Source: Candidatus Cloacimonadota bacterium
GTDB taxonomy: Bacteria > Cloacimonadota > Cloacimonadia > Cloacimonadales > TCS61
DNA: 6,759 nt
Assembly (NCBI GenBank): GCA_018654125.1
Contig: JABIME010000376.1
Coordinates: 1-6,759, forward strand
Direction of reading: 5' to 3'
The translations under genes were made by a program, and so were the position numbers. Positions 1 to 6,647 of the stretch are shown in pieces. Position 1 is the stretch's first letter, and every line of letters starts with the position of its first letter. The notes beneath the pieces are model-generated. The model searched no databases, was not told the origin of the DNA, and worked only from the letters and a program-made list of their open reading frames with translations.

Positions 1-210
1 ATCATCTCCATTCAAGTATGGCATCATCAGATCTAGTATAATCACACTGAATGATTTTTCCCTCAATAATTTCATCACTTCACGGCTATCATTACACTTC
101 TGCACATTAGTAATACCAGATGTACGCAAAGCAAAAGATCCGCTTTGAAGGAATTGATCTTCATCATCTACCAGTAAAACCGGATTAACAGGATATTTTG
201 AATTACTCAT
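1..210 (-). CDS. Response regulator, receiver domain (N-terminal 70 residues, partial)
   Basis: This is the N-terminus of a two-component response regulator; the rest runs off the low-coordinate edge. The protein begins MSNSKYPVNPVLLVDDEDQF. Asp15 and Asp16 are the acidic pair that binds Mg2+ in receiver domains. Asp60, in the beta-3 context VIILDLMMP, is the phospho-acceptor, and the following Pro64 and Gly68 are also typical. The start is supported by GGAG (219-222) 8 nt upstream. It follows the histidine kinase by 63 bp on the same strand, so the kinase is its probable phosphodonor. The output domain is not in the window. An NtrC-like sigma-54 activator is plausible, because HPK4-type kinases often pair with that class, but this is inference and a stand-alone receiver or another output domain is equally open. 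Confidence is high for the receiver fold and low for the type of output. Confidence 0.93.
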   Translation of the reverse strand, partial: MSNSKYPVNPVLLVDDEDQFLQSGSFALRTSGITNVQKCNDSREVMKLLREKSFSVIILDLMMPYLNGDD

Positions 211-273
211 ATTATCTACTCCAAAATCTCATTTCTTTTTCAAAAACTTGACCTAAAACTTAATCTTCTACTA

Positions 274-2001
274 TTATAATGGAAGTTTAATCACTGCAGT
301 TGTTCCTTTCCCAACCTCAGAATTAATTATCAGTTCGCCACCATGATCCTTGATAATATTGTAGGAAATAGAAAGTCCCAGACCTGTTCCTCCAATATCT
401 CTTTTAGTTGTAAAGAAGGGATCCATAATATACTTCAAATCCTCGGACGAAATTCCCCTACCTTCATCTCGAACAATAATCTGCATTGATTTATTATCTA
501 AAGCAGTTGATACTGTAATTTTCTGTTCTTTGTTTTCCAAAGCCTGACAAGCATTACTGATTAGATTAATAATAACCTGTTCTATCTGCTGAATATTTCC
601 TTTTATTTTTGGTATGTCCTCAGATAGATTTATTGAAAAGTGATTGGTGTGTCTTTTAATGAAACCTGTCAATATCGTCAGTGAATCATCAATTATATCT
701 GCAATATATATTATTTGGTTAAGATTACCAGGGTCTGTTCTGACAAAATCCTTCAACGTCTGCACAATTCTCTTTATGCGTTCAGAGCCCTCTTTTACAC
801 CATTTATGATCATAGAAACTTCATTACGAATTTCGCTGTAATTTAATCCGGCTACAGTAAAATCACCCTTTTCTTCTGCATATTTATCCAGTAAAGGAAT
901 CAGATCATTCCAAACATCTGCAAGATTATCGCTGTTCAACAATATGAAATTATTTGGATTGTTTATTTCGTGAGCAACTCCTGAAACAAGCGTTCCCACT
1001 GAAGCCATCTTTTCTGATTGAAATAATTTCTGTTGCTGCTGTCGGGCAAGTTCTTCGGCTCGTTCACGTTCAATTATTTCTTTATTGAGCTGTTCAAGAT
1101 TCTTTTCCAATTTATGGCTGTATTCCAATTGTTTATTATGGGCAATTTCCAAATCGTGCACCATTTCATTAAAATTTTGCGTGAGATGCCCAATTTCATC
1201 ATCTGTAACTATTGCAGCTCTGGTTGAATAATCTCCTTTTCGCACTTTTTCAATCTCATCAAATAGGGAATATATCGGTTTGGAGAAAGAACGCGGTATA
1301 AATACAATTGCAAAAATGAATCCGATCACACCTATAAATTGATCTACCAATAAAGTTTTTTCATGACTATCATGCATGAATTGAACATATACTTCGCGAG
1401 ACACAGATGAAACTGTAATTAGATCTAGAATAATTAGAAGTGTTGGAAAAAATCCAAGTATAAACAAAACAGAAAGTAAAGTAAATCCCACTCTTCTCTT
1501 ACCTGGTGAATATAAAATATTGAAATTCGCGTATATGTTTTTTTTAAGATCTAAGTTAAAATCATTTATTAAAAAAAAAGTGATAATTGATGGCAGAAAA
1601 GCCCAAATAAACAATGAAGATGGAATTATCGATAAGAAAAAGATCGGTGGCATTATCTCAGTAGAAACATGTCCAGCTGCTATTTCAAAAATAAACACAC
1701 TAACTAAAAGTACAATAATAGATAGAATCCCAATAATAAAAATCCAAACAGTTGAGTTCCAAGTGAGTTTATTGATCTGTTTATTAGCCTTTTCCGTATC
1801 CCTACCCTGCTCAAATATTCGATCTATCGGTTTATAGAGAAAGTGAATTCCTAGGTAATTGATAAAGCCAAATACAAGAATATGTGGAATCCCCATTTTC
1901 AAAAACATGCCGAATGTTCTATGCGAGAGGAAGTATATGAAATCAAATAATATTATTACTAAACATATACTCAACATCGAAAGATAATATCTCTTTTTCA
2001 T
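274..2001 (-). CDS. Membrane sensor histidine kinase (six TM helices, HAMP, HisKA, HATPase_c)
   Basis: This 575-residue inner-membrane sensor kinase should autophosphorylate on His and pass phosphate to the adjacent response regulator. Hydrophobic segments lie near residues 6-26, 33-54, 85-108, 117-146, 171-197 and 221-237. They form a membrane-embedded sensor with only short loops and no large periplasmic domain. A HAMP linker follows (about 233-288), then a coiled coil rich in Glu and Gln (about 288-330). The DHp domain has H-box GVAHEINNP with phospho-acceptor His344. The ATPase domain shows the N-box with Asn483 (INLISNACQAL), G1 box DEGRG (512-516), F-box DPFFTT (527-532) and G2 box GGTGLGL (537-543). 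All catalytic motifs are intact. The H-box form suggests the HPK4 (NtrB-like) class. The start has GAGG (2006-2009) only 4 nt upstream, a tight spacing. The signal sensed is unknown; few exposed residues suggests a membrane-state or lipophilic cue, which is inference. Confidence 0.95.
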   Translation of the reverse strand: MKKRYYLSMLSICLVIILFDFIYFLSHRTFGMFLKMGIPHILVFGFINYLGIHFLYKPIDRIFEQGRDTEKANKQINKLTWNSTVWIFIIGILSIIVLLVSVFIFEIAAGHVSTEIMPPIFFLSIIPSSLFIWAFLPSIITFFLINDFNLDLKKNIYANFNILYSPGKRRVGFTLLSVLFILGFFPTLLIILDLITVSSVSREVYVQFMHDSHEKTLLVDQFIGVIGFIFAIVFIPRSFSKPIYSLFDEIEKVRKGDYSTRAAIVTDDEIGHLTQNFNEMVHDLEIAHNKQLEYSHKLEKNLEQLNKEIIERERAEELARQQQQKLFQSEKMASVGTLVSGVAHEINNPNNFILLNSDNLADVWNDLIPLLDKYAEEKGDFTVAGLNYSEIRNEVSMIINGVKEGSERIKRIVQTLKDFVRTDPGNLNQIIYIADIIDDSLTILTGFIKRHTNHFSINLSEDIPKIKGNIQQIEQVIINLISNACQALENKEQKITVSTALDNKSMQIIVRDEGRGISSEDLKYIMDPFFTTKRDIGGTGLGLSISYNIIKDHGGELIINSEVGKGTTAVIKLPL

Positions 2002-2048
2002 TAAACCTCACTTAATTTACCAGCTATTACATCAATATTAATCACATA

Positions 2049-2080
2049 ATTTAAGAAAATTCTCTAATCTGTTTTGTCAA
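2049..2080 (-). promoter_or_regulatory. Possible promoter for the kinase-regulator pair
   Basis: A perfect TTGACA lies at 2080-2075 on the minus strand, in the 225-bp gap upstream of the kinase. The -10 match is poor: TCTTAA at 18-nt spacing or TTAAAT at 20-nt spacing. The position, about 75 bp before the start codon, is sensible. A terminator-like hairpin between this site and the hydrolase gene also argues that the kinase needs its own promoter. The -35 hexamer alone could be chance in AT-rich DNA. The remainder of the 2002-2226 gap shows no credible gene. Confidence 0.25.
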
Positions 2081-2169
2081 TATCTTAAAATGGACTTGTT
2101 ATATAATAAATGGGAATGGTGGTACCTTTAGAAACAGGATGATTAAACTAGGTATAGATAATAGAGGGG

Positions 2170-2194
2170 AAAAGAAAGCTTAGAACATTAAGCT
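2170..2194 (-). terminator. Weak Rho-independent terminator-like hairpin after the hydrolase gene
   Basis: On the minus strand AGCTTA (2194-2189) and TAAGCT (2182-2177) form a perfect 6-bp stem around a 6-nt loop, followed directly by TTCTTTT (2176-2170). It lies about 32 bp past the hydrolase stop codon, where a terminator is expected. The stem is short and AT-rich and the T tract is interrupted, so termination would be weak at best. Confidence 0.35.
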
Positions 2195-2226
2195 ACCTAA
2201 CCACTATATCATTCTGAGTGCTTTTC

Positions 2227-3195
2227 TTATCTGACTCCTTCCACTAACAAATTTTTGTGTATCCACTTCCCCATATAATCAGCTGCATTTACTAAGATCG
2301 AGAGATGTTTTTCTCCGCTTATAATATTTGTATAAGTTTCAGGGTTATTCTTCCTGAACAATGATACTACTTTATTTACGTTAAATAACTCGTCTTTTTC
2401 ACCAATCCAAACTGCAGTTGGAATATCCAGTTTTTTGATCTGATTCGATGGAGCAGATGGTGTTATCGCATTTGCCATATTCACAGTAATTGCTGCAATA
2501 TTTTTAGTGGTTTGTAATCTTTCTTCGGAATAATTAAAGAACACAGCTTTTGAATTGCCGTCAGTTCCAGACATGGCATTGCTAACGAAAAGATCTGTCT
2601 TTACTGTAGTAAATGAGTTGGGATTATTCTTTAACTCAGTGTCGGAACGAAATCCAAGTTGAGGTGAAAGAAAAAGGTAAGCATCGGTTTCTTCTCGCTT
2701 TTTATAACTGGAATAATTCAAAACTAATCCACCACCGGAAGAATGCCCACCGAGAATAATTTTTTTCTGAGGATATTTTTCTTTTACATGATTTATCAAT
2801 AAGCTGATATCGTCAAAAACCTGTTCAACGTTTGGAGTGTCTCCCCTGTCTCCTTCTGAATCTCCATGCCCTCTGATATCCGGTGTGACGACCAGACAAT
2901 TGAATCGTTTACTCAAACCGTCACCGATAAACTGGTATCCTCCGGCACTATAGGTTCCCCCGCCATGATAAAATATCAGGATTGCATCTATCTTTTCAGG
3001 AAGATATTCTCTGTAGGCAAGTTGAACATCATCATTTGCTTGTAAAAACTGTAAAGGTGGTATTGCTACTTCTGGGGCAAATTGCAGCTCTTCGAATGAA
3101 AAGGAACTACCTTTCTCTGTTTTCGGAGTTTTATTAGATACAGCGCAACCTGTTATAATGAAAATACATATTATTGAAATTATAATTTTATACAT
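2227..3195 (-). CDS. Lipoprotein alpha/beta hydrolase (monoglyceride lipase / S33-like)
   Basis: This is a 322-residue alpha/beta hydrolase, probably anchored to the envelope by lipid. It starts MYKIIISIICIFIITGC: a short basic N-terminus, a hydrophobic core and a lipobox ITGC, with Cys17 as the predicted lipidated residue. Ala at +2 argues against inner-membrane retention under the E. coli rule. HGGG (77-80) fits an oxyanion-hole loop. GHSSG (150-154) is the nucleophile elbow with Ser152; Asp268 (GEKDELF) and His297 (GEKHLSI) complete the triad in the expected order. The DIRGHGDSEG stretch is typical of the Hydrolase_4 / monoacylglycerol lipase-like group, so ester or lipid hydrolysis is likely but the substrate is unknown. 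The start was chosen because AAGGAG (3203-3208) lies 7 nt upstream and the signal peptide begins there. An in-frame extension back to 3270 only translates repeat DNA. It has its own leader after thyX and may be transcribed separately. Confidence 0.9.
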   Translation of the reverse strand: MYKIIISIICIFIITGCAVSNKTPKTEKGSSFSFEELQFAPEVAIPPLQFLQANDDVQLAYREYLPEKIDAILIFYHGGGTYSAGGYQFIGDGLSKRFNCLVVTPDIRGHGDSEGDRGDTPNVEQVFDDISLLINHVKEKYPQKKIILGGHSSGGGLVLNYSSYKKREETDAYLFLSPQLGFRSDTELKNNPNSFTTVKTDLFVSNAMSGTDGNSKAVFFNYSEERLQTTKNIAAITVNMANAITPSAPSNQIKKLDIPTAVWIGEKDELFNVNKVVSLFRKNNPETYTNIISGEKHLSILVNAADYMGKWIHKNLLVEGVR

Positions 3196-3202
3196 AATTC
3201 TT

Positions 3203-3208
3203 CTCCTT
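3203..3208 (-). promoter_or_regulatory. Ribosome-binding site fixing the hydrolase start
   Basis: AAGGAG is a near-perfect Shine-Dalgarno site 7 nt before the ATG at 3195. It decides in favour of the start that gives a lipoprotein signal peptide, and against the upstream in-frame ATG at 3270. Confidence 0.85.
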
Positions 3209-3220
3209 GAGACATAATGT

Positions 3221-3249
3221 ATTGTACTTCTATTTCTTTCTCGTTCCCA
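3221..3249 (-). promoter_or_regulatory. Tentative promoter for the hydrolase gene
   Basis: TACAAT (3226-3221) matches the -10 consensus at five of six positions and lies about 25 bp before the start codon. The hexamer 17 nt upstream, TGGGAA (3249-3244), matches TTGACA at only three of six and belongs to one arm of the palindromic repeat. If real, the repeat would contribute the -35 region. This is a weak call. Confidence 0.18.
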
Positions 3250-3265
3250 AACTCCTGTTTGGGAA
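3244..3265. repeat. Perfect 9-bp palindrome, REP-like dispersed element
   Basis: TTCCCAAAC (3244-3252) and GTTTGGGAA (3257-3265) are exact reverse complements around a 4-nt loop, TCCT. No T tract follows on either strand, so it is not a standard terminator, although as RNA it would fold strongly. The arm GTTTGGGAACGAG, as read on the minus strand, resembles from memory a dispersed REP-type palindrome seen in many copies in several bacterial phyla, often mistranslated into small spurious proteins. A single copy in this window cannot prove that it is repeated in the genome. Confidence 0.7.
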
Positions 3266-3294
3266 TACAAATATCTTAAAATCTATGTTTCTTT

Positions 3295-3318
3295 AGACGA
3301 AAATATTGCGTCTCTACG
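3295..3318. repeat. Decayed palindromic repeat overlapping the thyX stop codon
   Basis: On the plus strand AGACG (3295-3299) and CGTCT (3309-3313) are inverted around an AATATT-centred loop, continuing into CTACG (3314-3318). On the minus strand it reads CGTAGAGACGCAATATTTT and then CGTCT. One missing base (G3308 lacks a partner) and a changed outer arm turn what looks like a longer perfect palindrome into an imperfect one. The GTAGAGACGC core resembles, from memory, another widely dispersed bacterial palindrome. The thyX stop TAG (3316-3314) is part of this sequence. Confidence 0.55.
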
Positions 3319-4852
3319 GATTCTTTATTTTCTCAAACTGATCTTTTCCACCTGAAAGAATGAAGGTAAGTGGAGCAGCCTGTTTTGCCAGGTTCATCAT
3401 TCTACCGGCAGTTTCTTTGATGTCCCACTGGGCATGTTCGTCTTCACGCAAGCGAGAAAAATGATAGAGTTCACGTGGATTAGCAGCTAGTAATACTCTA
3501 CGCCTATGAGCATTAGTAAGGCAGTATTCAGCAGTTTTTCCATATTTTGGTAAAAATTCGTTATATAATTCTTCACTTCGCCGGCAAACTTCTCTAAGGT
3601 CATTTTCCTTTCCAACAGCTTTTATAGAATTTGGAATTGTAATTCCTAAAGTTGGATCGTAATCCTGAGATAGAAGTGTCATCAAACGGTGGCGCTTGAG
3701 TTGAGCATAATTGCTAGCACTAACTATTAATTCAAATTTTAGATCTCCACTCATCTCAAATTCACGCGGGATCGGATCAAAAGCAGAGATATATTTTAAA
3801 GCTTCTTTAAAAAAATTGTGTGCTCTATCTTCATCCGAAAGGATAGTTGAGGCAAGCCTGAAAGCATCTTCAACAGGAAGTTTGGAATTATTATGAATGA
3901 TAGCAGCAGCAATATTTTTATCAATATTATTAGAAACTATTAACTTTTCATGTTTATCTTCCAATATTTCCGGTATTTCCTCACTTAACTCACCATAATA
4001 TTTCTCAATAATTGTTTTTACATATTCTTGAAGATTGCTTCTTGTGAATCTAAAATTATCATCTTGCAGATCAGTTTTAAATGCTTTCCTAAATTCATCT
4101 GGATCGGTAAGAATTATTAATGATGGTGCAACATCTTTTGTAACGTCATAAAATTTCTGAGAGAGTTCTCTGCATTCAGCTAAATTCGAATGATGCATTG
4201 TACGAATTGCGTGCTCTAAAGTTCGAGCATTAAAGGATAACCCCAGTTGAGCTTGAGTAGCCAAACATAAGGCATATCTAGCATCTTCTTTTGCCCAACC
4301 CTCTAAAGTATTCTTAGCTCTATTCATCTTATTAGAACTGCCCTTCTTTGCCGCTTCTTTGGCACTTATTGCTAACTCTGGGTTGGAATCAAACTGATGA
4401 TCAGTTAATCCTTGAAGGTTCTGCAAATAGAAGTCATTCTGAAATTCCACAAGTTTCTTAAATTTCTCTGTATCTTCCTCATTGAATTCTTTTGGAATAA
4501 CAAAATCCCCTTTTAATGTAATATATCTTTGAGATTTCTCGGTATATGCAGCACCGATCCGCCGTGCTTCTAATTCTTCCAATGCTAATCTGGAGATTTG
4601 CAAAATATCAAAATTAAAGTAGGCATGCTCCGCCACAGAATGATGGCTCATTCCAAATACTATTGCCTTATTAGATCTGCGTGCCTTTTTTACCTGTTCT
4701 CTTGCTTCTGCTCTAAGTTCAGGAACATCTCTCGGATCACGGCTGATCCTTGCATAAGCAGCTGATATCGTTTCGGGTGTGGCTATTGTACCCTCTGGTA
4801 ATTTATCTATTAAATTTGTATCTATATTAAATCCGGCTAATGTTACTTTCAT
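3314..4852 (-). CDS. thyX: FAD-dependent thymidylate synthase, long tandem-domain form
   Basis: ThyX methylates dUMP to dTMP in the cytoplasm using methylene-tetrahydrofolate, FAD and NAD(P)H. At 512 residues this is about twice the usual 220-250 and contains two ThyX-like halves. The first half has HHSVAEHAYF (70-79), ISRLALEEL (86-94), a variant core ARRIGAAYTEKSQRY (96-110) in place of RHRx7S, then EDARY (189-193) and NART (208-211). The second half carries a literal RHR (387-389) but lacks the Ser eight residues on, then NPRELYHF (458-465) and AQWDIKE (474-480). Long ThyX proteins exist in other bacteria (Chlamydia, from memory), so a working enzyme is likely, though the motif split leaves activity to be shown. 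The start has AAGG (4861-4864) 8 nt upstream. The gene lies 10 bp after aor. The TAG stop lies within a palindromic repeat. Confidence 0.88.
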   Translation of the reverse strand: MKVTLAGFNIDTNLIDKLPEGTIATPETISAAYARISRDPRDVPELRAEAREQVKKARRSNKAIVFGMSHHSVAEHAYFNFDILQISRLALEELEARRIGAAYTEKSQRYITLKGDFVIPKEFNEEDTEKFKKLVEFQNDFYLQNLQGLTDHQFDSNPELAISAKEAAKKGSSNKMNRAKNTLEGWAKEDARYALCLATQAQLGLSFNARTLEHAIRTMHHSNLAECRELSQKFYDVTKDVAPSLIILTDPDEFRKAFKTDLQDDNFRFTRSNLQEYVKTIIEKYYGELSEEIPEILEDKHEKLIVSNNIDKNIAAAIIHNNSKLPVEDAFRLASTILSDEDRAHNFFKEALKYISAFDPIPREFEMSGDLKFELIVSASNYAQLKRHRLMTLLSQDYDPTLGITIPNSIKAVGKENDLREVCRRSEELYNEFLPKYGKTAEYCLTNAHRRRVLLAANPRELYHFSRLREDEHAQWDIKETAGRMMNLAKQAAPLTFILSGGKDQFEKIKNP

Positions 4853-4860
4853 TAATTATT

Positions 4861-4865
4861 CCTTA
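4861..4865 (-). promoter_or_regulatory. thyX ribosome-binding site fused to the aor stop codon
   Basis: On the minus strand the aor stop and the thyX Shine-Dalgarno site share bases in TAAGG (4865-4861), 8 nt before the thyX ATG. Ribosomes finishing aor would be placed over the thyX start region, which suggests translational coupling. The site itself is modest (AAGG). Confidence 0.6.
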
Positions 4866-6632
4866 AATTCCCAAGTTCTGCAAAGTTTCTTTTTTTGGAA
4901 CTCCATTCTCATCCCAACCGCGAAGTTTATAATATCTATCTAACATCTCATCAAGTTGCACAACTCTGTTTCTGGAGGCACCCTCAGATAATTCTTCTTC
5001 CAAAAATCTGGGTGGCAACATGTCGTCTTTACGTGTTAAACCAGCTTCTGAATTAAATTTTCTTTCCAGGTTGTAAATTCTTGTTCCAACCTCAAGTAGC
5101 TCCTCTTCTGTATAATCTAATCCTGTAACAACATTCAGTATATCTTTAAATGTATCAATGCTGATAGCAAATTGCAAAAATCTGCAAAGTACAAGTGAAT
5201 CTACTGCAGCAGAAATATCTTGGAACAAAGCAACGATCTCAGCTTTACCTTCAATTGAATATCTATCCATAAAAGCAGGAGATCCAAGAATCTCAGGAGA
5301 AATAAGATAACCCTGCATATGACACCCACCTCTATTTGATGTTGCGTAAGATAAAGCTTGCCCTTGTGCTCCACGAGGATCGTAAGCAGGTAATTCCATT
5401 CCCTTAACCTGCATTGCAAGCTCTGGTTTTCCATATTTCTCAGCCAGTTTTTTTGAACCAAGTGCTAGATCTTTCCCAACACCTCTTTTATATGCAATAT
5501 CCTCAACATATTTCACCAGGTTGGAAGAATCTCCCCATTCTAGTTTTTCTGGGAAAACTCCTTTTTCATAAAGTTCCATCGCACAACCGATTGTACTTCC
5601 TGCAGTTATTGTATCTAATCCAAGCTCATTGCAAGTATAATTTGCTTCAGTTATTGTTTCCAGATCACTAATTCCTAGATGTGCACCAAATGCCCAAACC
5701 GATTCATATTCAGGTCCTTCACCTTCCCGCTTACTGGTTTTGGTTTTTCTTCCACATGCTATTGGGCATTTAAAACAGGCACTTCTACCTTGCAGAATTG
5801 TTTCAGCGATCTTCTCTCCGCTTGTTCCTTCTGCATCATTAAAAACTCCGCGCTGGAAATTCTCTGTGGGATACATACCGTGTGCATTTATCACATTTAC
5901 CAATACTGATGTCCCCAGAAGTTGTAATGATTTTCCGGTTACCGGATTTTTATCTATTAGTGTATTTATCGTAGAGATCATTTCCTTTAAATTTTCGGGA
6001 TTATCTACAGGAATTTCTTTCTTACCGCTTGCTGTAATGGCTTTTAGGTTTTTAAAGCCCATAACAGCTCCAACACCACCACGTCCTGCGGCTCTGTCTT
6101 TATCATTCATAATTGAAGCATAAGGAACCAAGTTTTCTCCCGCAGGACCAATGCAGGCTATAGAAATATTTGAGGATGACTCACTTTTGAGGATCTTCAT
6201 AGTCTCATGTGTATCTTTTCCCCAAATATGTTCTGCGTTCTTTATCTCTATATTATCTTCAGTAATTTCCAGGAATATAGGAGTATCTGAACTGCCTGTA
6301 ATAATTATTGCATCAAGTCCGGCTTTCTTAAGAAATGCTCCAAAGAAACCTCCTGAACTTGAATTAACAATTGCATTTGTTAGTGGTGAGCGAGTAGTAA
6401 CTTGATAACGTCCTGCTGTTTGAATGATTCCGGTAAGAGGTCCTGTAGAAAACACAATTGCATTTTCTTCACTTAGTGCATCTACGTCTGCAGAACATAT
6501 ATCGGTATATAATTTTAAACCTAATCCTCTACCACCAATATATTTTCTTCTAACATCTTCTTCAATATTTATTATTGTCTGTGTGCCAGAACTGAGGTCT
6601 ACTTTTACAATTTTATTCATCCATCCATTCAT
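4863..6632 (-). CDS. aor: Tungsten-dependent aldehyde:ferredoxin oxidoreductase
   Basis: This 589-residue cytoplasmic enzyme should oxidise an aldehyde to a carboxylate, or run in reverse, exchanging electrons with ferredoxin through a tungsto-bispterin and one [4Fe-4S] cluster. The start MNGWMNKIVKVDL is typical of the family, and a perfect AGGAGGT lies 8 nt upstream. The N-terminal domain has YIGGRGLGLKLY, the FSTGPLTG region and RAAGRGGVGAVMGFKNLKAI. Cluster ligands are Cys286, Cys289 and Cys293 (CFKCPIAC) plus Cys483, close to Cys288/291/295/494 recalled for Pyrococcus furiosus AOR. The two pterin motifs DxxGL(D/C) appear as NELGLD (335-340) and DSLVLC (478-483), each with one substitution. 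YDPRGAQGQALSYATSNRGG is the conserved pterin region, followed by His438. The substrate cannot be read from sequence; close paralogues act on formaldehyde, glyceraldehyde-3-phosphate or aromatic acyl groups. It is coupled to thyX downstream. Confidence 0.95.
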   Translation of the reverse strand: MNGWMNKIVKVDLSSGTQTIINIEEDVRRKYIGGRGLGLKLYTDICSADVDALSEENAIVFSTGPLTGIIQTAGRYQVTTRSPLTNAIVNSSSGGFFGAFLKKAGLDAIIITGSSDTPIFLEITEDNIEIKNAEHIWGKDTHETMKILKSESSSNISIACIGPAGENLVPYASIMNDKDRAAGRGGVGAVMGFKNLKAITASGKKEIPVDNPENLKEMISTINTLIDKNPVTGKSLQLLGTSVLVNVINAHGMYPTENFQRGVFNDAEGTSGEKIAETILQGRSACFKCPIACGRKTKTSKREGEGPEYESVWAFGAHLGISDLETITEANYTCNELGLDTITAGSTIGCAMELYEKGVFPEKLEWGDSSNLVKYVEDIAYKRGVGKDLALGSKKLAEKYGKPELAMQVKGMELPAYDPRGAQGQALSYATSNRGGCHMQGYLISPEILGSPAFMDRYSIEGKAEIVALFQDISAAVDSLVLCRFLQFAISIDTFKDILNVVTGLDYTEEELLEVGTRIYNLERKFNSEAGLTRKDDMLPPRFLEEELSEGASRNRVVQLDEMLDRYYKLRGWDENGVPKKETLQNLGI

Positions 6633-6640
6633 TTTTCCTG

Positions 6641-6647
6641 ACCTCCT
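6641..6647 (-). promoter_or_regulatory. Consensus Shine-Dalgarno site fixing the aor start
   Basis: AGGAGGT on the minus strand is 8 nt from the ATG at 6632. It settles the start at the residue giving the family-typical MNGWMNK opening, rather than the in-frame ATG at 6683, which would place this site inside the coding region. The upstream reading frame's TAG stop (6648-6646) overlaps its first bases. Confidence 0.88.

Noticed and set aside
2108..2130. T-box-like core GGTGGTACC on the plus strand
   Set aside because: Only part of the antiterminator motif is present, there is no stem I structure that I could see, and no plus-strand gene follows; downstream is the antisense of the hydrolase.
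2110..2183. Very short plus-strand reading frames after a TATAAT at 2102-2107
   Set aside because: The frames encode only 10-14 residues, have no good ribosome-binding site and show no recognisable peptide.
3196..3270. N-terminal extension of the hydrolase starting at 3270 (MYSQTGVWERERN...)
   Set aside because: It translates the palindromic repeat and places the near-perfect Shine-Dalgarno site and the lipoprotein signal peptide inside the gene. Such peptides are typical translations of this repeat.
2079..3282. Exact 13-bp direct repeat AATATCTTAAAAT at 2079-2091 and 3270-3282, flanking the hydrolase gene
   Set aside because: It has very low complexity. In 6.7 kb of AT-rich DNA about one such match is expected by chance, so a shared operator or insertion footprint is not supported.
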